Of a stretch of DNA of 5,697 nt, positions 5,101 to 5,697 are shown in pieces. Positions within the stretch are counted from its first letter, which is position 1, and the number at the start of each line of letters is the position of its first letter. Under the pieces are notes generated by a model. That model was given only the letters and a program-made list of their open reading frames with translations. It made no database searches and was not told the DNA's origin. Both the position numbers and the translations under genes were made by a program. The DNA lies in contig JAIXRT010000104.1 of the NCBI GenBank assembly GCA_027485075.1, positions 1 to 5,697 of the forward strand, read 5' to 3'. This stretch comes from Cytophagaceae bacterium. GTDB taxonomy: Bacteria > Bacteroidota > Bacteroidia > Cytophagales > Spirosomataceae.

Positions 5101-5697
5101 CGGAGCATACGCGACAAATTTAAGTGTTTCGGCCACCACCACCTTAAACTTACCTGCAACTGGAACATTGAGTACGGTGGCAGGAACAGAAGACTTAACA
5201 AATAAATCAGTCAATGGAGTACGCCCGAGCAGCCTAGGTACCGGGTTTAATTTAGTAGGTGGAACGATATCAAAAACATTGACCGTAGGAAATGACGCAT
5301 CCATCATTGGATCGAATACAGGAGATCAAACCATCACCTTAAGTGGCGACCTAACTGGTTCTGGGACAGGCGCAATTTCGACGACCTTGGCAAACAGTGG
5401 TGTGGTGTCCGGAAACTTTGGCAGTGCTAGTGCGATTCCCGTTATTACAGTAGACACCAAAGGGCGGATTACCTCCATCTCGACACAATCCGTAACAGCA
5501 ACAAACCCATCGGGGACTACCCTGACCGATGGAAAAATTTGGATCGGTAATGGGTCAAATGTCGCGGCGGCACAGGCGCTTTCTGGCGATATTAGCTTAT
5601 CAAACGCGGGCGTAGTGGCCATAGGAACAGGCAAAATAACGAATGGTATGTTGGCCGGATCCATCGACCTACCCACCAAAATGACAGGGATACTTCC
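2120..5697 (+). CDS. Giant secreted tail-fibre-like repetitive adhesin, N-terminal 1192 residues (runs off right edge)
   Basis: The frame opens at the ATG at 2120 and stays open for 1192 codons to the window edge, so the full protein is larger. Residues 1-19 are a Sec signal peptide (LLSTLVMLIL core, cleavage near CWA-QN); W-N-C at 15-17 does not fit a lipobox. Residues 22-142 are a Bacteroidota N-terminal module, from INYQAVI to the closing NYSPYALYAA. Residues 170-262 are rich in Q, E, K, N and spaced aliphatic residues and look like a coiled coil. From about 265 onward come T/G/N/S-rich repeats of phage tail-fibre type: NKS...AVKTYVD, GDLGGTA, SPIFTG...IATTAFV, VQKVNGITPDGSGNV, DAVNKAYVD, GGTGIDNTGKSITLGG and VDTKGRITSIS. 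Such sequences usually form trimeric beta-rich fibres. The role is probably surface adhesion or binding of cells, phage or glycans; this is inference. Any type IX sorting domain or endosialidase-type chaperone domain would lie beyond the window. The gene is probably translated together with the barrel gene 13 bases upstream. Confidence 0.85.
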   Translation, partial: MKNLLSTLVMLILGWNCWAQNTGINYQAVILNPNPVEIPGTFIQNQVLIQSKVTVRFTIKTGNTVDFEETHDTKTDDFGLVNLTIGTGEAQVSNARHRQWNAIVWNAQVKSLVVAVKFENSANYLEVSNQTFNYSPYALYAASVEYTNVQNAPKKLSHFENDPGYLIKQDLKPLEDKMAANEKETAKQFVLVETQRISLEKRLESQEIQIGTQATGLLAANKTSEAIQSQVTQNFNTLSKQLNDQRAQTTNQFNSLGGSFESLSNKSTATDLGSGNPSNQAYPSQQAVKTYVDQAISQVVVSGAPDATTLAPGKVQLAGDLGGTATNPTVPGLAQKEALTNKTVDLTADGASDIKYPSAKAVKFYVDQATLGTALAADLNAKADKNSPIFTGIPQLPSTTVAITQSNGTNSTQIATTAFVQNSIAALSVNDASSSAKGIIQLGGDLGGTASAPLVPGLAGKEVSSNKSNDINADALSVTKYPSVKMIKDYVDTQVTNGSVSDASTSIKGIVRLAGDLGGTSASPSINSDAITTIKIQNGAVTDAKIDQVSGSKVTGNILGNAANVTGIVSASNGGSGVAGTLTGYLIGNGTSAFTASSTIPVANVTGAELVANKSTATDLGNSTPSDTYYSSQKAVKTYVDAAVSNSVGGATLTALDLKENAANKSDATLGTSTTLFPTQNAVKTYVDGKLGASNYITFSNLPLLANGTVLGNFSGSTASPSALNTTGSGNLVRASNATITSPVLNGTITGSAVLSVANGGLGTNTMSAGYVKAGNPFFSISAIPVSDVSGAVQKVNGITPDGSGNVAILYGRTYTGIYNGGSFTAVSSPTNSDIYIVSADPTSSNNGRTFIYDGASWNEISTDQAALDARYVRLSGGVMGGNLSFGIGKKVILQDAPSADTDAVNKAYVDNTVSTGGTPDASATTSGKIKLAGDITGTASSPSIAANAISNLKIADGAVTDAKISGILSAAKGGTGIDNTGKSITLGGNLVLNGAYATNLSVSATTTLNLPATGTLSTVAGTEDLTNKSVNGVRPSSLGTGFNLVGGTISKTLTVGNDASIIGSNTGDQTITLSGDLTGSGTGAISTTLANSGVVSGNFGSASAIPVITVDTKGRITSISTQSVTATNPSGTTLTDGKIWIGNGSNVAAAQALSGDISLSNAGVVAIGTGKITNGMLAGSIDLPTKMTGIL
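2177..2545 (+). other. Bacteroidota N-terminal module of the fibre protein (residues 20-142)
   Basis: The mature protein starts with QNTGINYQAVILNPNPVEI and continues through VTVRFTIKTGN, FEETHDTKTDDFGLVNLTIGTGE and a LVVAVKF strand to SPYALYAASVEY. This order (INYQAV, a beta-strand with 'FTI', 'E-T-H ... G-L-V-N-L-x-I-G-x-G', 'PYALYA') recurs, from memory, at the start of many long secreted Bacteroidota proteins with fibre-like or coiled tails. Its function is not established; a role in display or attachment at the cell surface is inferred from its position. Confidence 0.65.
2627..2905 (+). other. Predicted coiled-coil segment of the fibre protein (residues 170-262)
   Basis: This stretch contains almost no proline or glycine after the first residues and is dense in Q, E, K, N and A with spaced L, I, V and F (for example ISLEKRLESQEIQI and FNTLSKQLNDQRAQTTNQF). 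It differs in composition from the T/G/S-rich repeats that follow. A parallel, probably trimeric coiled coil before the fibre shaft would match the architecture of tail fibres and trimeric adhesins. No coiled-coil score was computed. Confidence 0.5.
2912..4192 (+). repeat. Five diverged 'NKS/T ... AVK-YVD' repeats in the fibre protein
   Basis: Units of about 28-32 residues occur at residues 265-296, 341-370, 466-495, 613-644 and 664-691 (bases 2912-3007, 3140-3229, 3515-3604, 3956-4051 and 4109-4192). Each starts NKS or NKT, passes through a variable D/T/S-rich middle with a Y-P or similar turn, and ends in (A)VK(T/F)YVD; the third has MIKDYVD. A shorter relative, DAVNKAYVD, follows at residues 903-911. 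The DNA copies differ at many third positions, so the duplications are old or under selection to stay diverged. Confidence 0.75.
3278..3400 (+). repeat. Phage tail-fibre 'SPxFTG ... IATTAFV' unit (residues 387-427)
   Basis: SPIFTGIPQLPS at 387-398 is followed by NGTNSTQIATTAFVQNSIAAL at 407-427. This is the classic tail-fibre shaft unit, SPTFTG...P...N-x-T-x-x-IATTAFV, well known from caudoviral tail fibres and prophage side-tail-fibre proteins. Only one copy is visible, set between the GDLGGT and YVD repeats, so the shaft is a mosaic of several unit types. Confidence 0.8.
4550..4861 (+). other. Non-repetitive block 'YIVSADP ... FIYDGASWNEI ... NKAYVD' in the fibre protein (residues 811-914)
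   Basis: After a VQKVNGITPDGSGNVAI linker (793-809) comes a single-copy stretch: YTGIYNGGSFTAVSSPTNSDIYIVSADP, then GRTFIYDGASWNEIS, ALDARYVRLSGGVMGGNLSFG and a final DAVNKAYVD. Aromatic residues are concentrated here (Y, F and W), in contrast to the T/G-rich flanks. The LSGGVMGGNLSF plus DAPSADTDAVNKAYVD combination is a tail-fibre unit seen in many phage proteins. The aromatic-rich part might be a small folded domain interrupting the shaft; its function is unknown. Confidence 0.55.
5030..5485 (+). repeat. Tail-fibre shaft blocks 'GGTGxDNTGKSITLGG' and 'GDLTGSGTG ... TKGRITSIS'
   Basis: Residues 971-1034 (5030-5221) read AAKGGTGIDNTGKSITLGGN, LNLPATGTLSTVAGTEDLTNKS. Residues 1067-1122 (5318-5485) read TGDQTITLSGDLTGSGTGAI, then SAIPVITVDTKGRITSIS. 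Both are recurring tail-fibre modules: the first is a beta-strand block ending in LPxTGTLxTxAGTExLTNKx, the second alternates a GDLTGSG turn with a P-x-(I/F)-T-V-D-x-K-G-R-I-T strand. They support a phage-like fibre origin more strongly than the simpler YVD units. Confidence 0.75.

Larger units (their letters stand above)
3059..5392 (+). repeat. Dispersed 'K/G-x-(I/V)-x-L-(A/G)-GDLGGT' repeats in the fibre protein
   Basis: Copies lie at residues 314-334, 438-459, 509-526 and 928-945 (bases 3059-3121, 3431-3496, 3644-3697 and 4901-4954). Each reads roughly G-x-(V/I)-x-L-x-GD(L/I)-(G/T)GT(A/S)-x-x-P. A more distant form, ITLSGDLTGSGTGAISTTLA, lies at residues 1072-1091 (5333-5392), with a partial ALSGDISLSNAGVV at 1153 onward. 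Most copies follow a D-A-(S/T)-x-x-x-x-G-K linker. GDLTGSGTG-type strands are familiar from phage tail fibres. Confidence 0.7.

Noticed and set aside
2912..5485. Possible CRISPR array or DNA satellite, given the regular repeats
   Set aside because: The repeats are at protein level, diverge at third codon positions, vary in spacing and stay in one open reading frame.
4843..5679. Two long minus-strand open frames (4843-5307 and 5326-5679) opposite the fibre gene
   Set aside because: They are antisense shadows. Their translations are V/P/A-rich mirror images of the T/G/N-rich repeats, without signal, motif or domain, while the plus frame carries recognisable tail-fibre units throughout.
2120..5697. 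Prophage or tailocin locus
   Set aside because: Tail-fibre motifs alone are not enough: the protein has a Sec signal peptide, and the neighbours are metabolic, SusC-like and barrel genes with no phage structural, lysis or integrase gene in view.

Overview
The window looks like chromosomal DNA from a member of the Bacteroidota. The evidence is a SusC-type carboxypeptidase-regulatory-like domain behind a signal peptide, start codons without Shine-Dalgarno sequences, promoter-like elements resembling the Bacteroidota -33/-7 type (TTTG, TAnnTTTG), and a giant secreted protein that opens with the 'INYQAV ... SPYALYA' N-terminal module common in this phylum. I cannot name the genus.

The left part (1-1294) is on the minus strand. 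A NagB/6-phosphogluconolactonase superfamily enzyme, closest by remembered motifs to AgaI (galactosamine-6-phosphate deaminase/isomerase), occupies 599-1294. It is followed in the transcription direction by a 295-base gap and then by the first 101 codons of a SusC/RagA-like TonB-dependent outer-membrane protein that runs off the left edge. Together they are compatible with uptake and breakdown of an amino-sugar-containing glycan, but no SusD or glycoside hydrolase is visible, so that link is inference.

A 92-base divergent intergenic region (1295-1386) carries an 8-bp inverted repeat that overlaps a candidate plus-strand promoter. To its right, a probable two-gene operon runs on the plus strand. 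The first gene (1387-2106) encodes a 239-residue secreted protein that looks like a small outer-membrane beta-barrel. Thirteen bases later, at 2120, begins a very large reading frame that stays open for 1192 codons to the right edge of the window. It has a Sec signal peptide, a Bacteroidota N-terminal module, a predicted coiled-coil stretch, and then a long mosaic of repeats of the kind found in phage tail fibres (FTG...IATTAFV, NKAYVD, NKS...AVKTYVD, GDLTGSGTG, GGTGxDNTGKSITLGG, VDTKGRITSIS). There are no phage structural genes around it. I read it as a tail-fibre-like, surface-exposed or secreted adhesin that is probably a fibrous multimer, with the upstream barrel as a possible partner. This is the most interesting part of the window. 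Its C-terminus, which would show a secretion signal or an auto-processing domain, lies outside.

I see no tRNA, rRNA, CRISPR array, insertion sequence or convincing factor-independent terminator.
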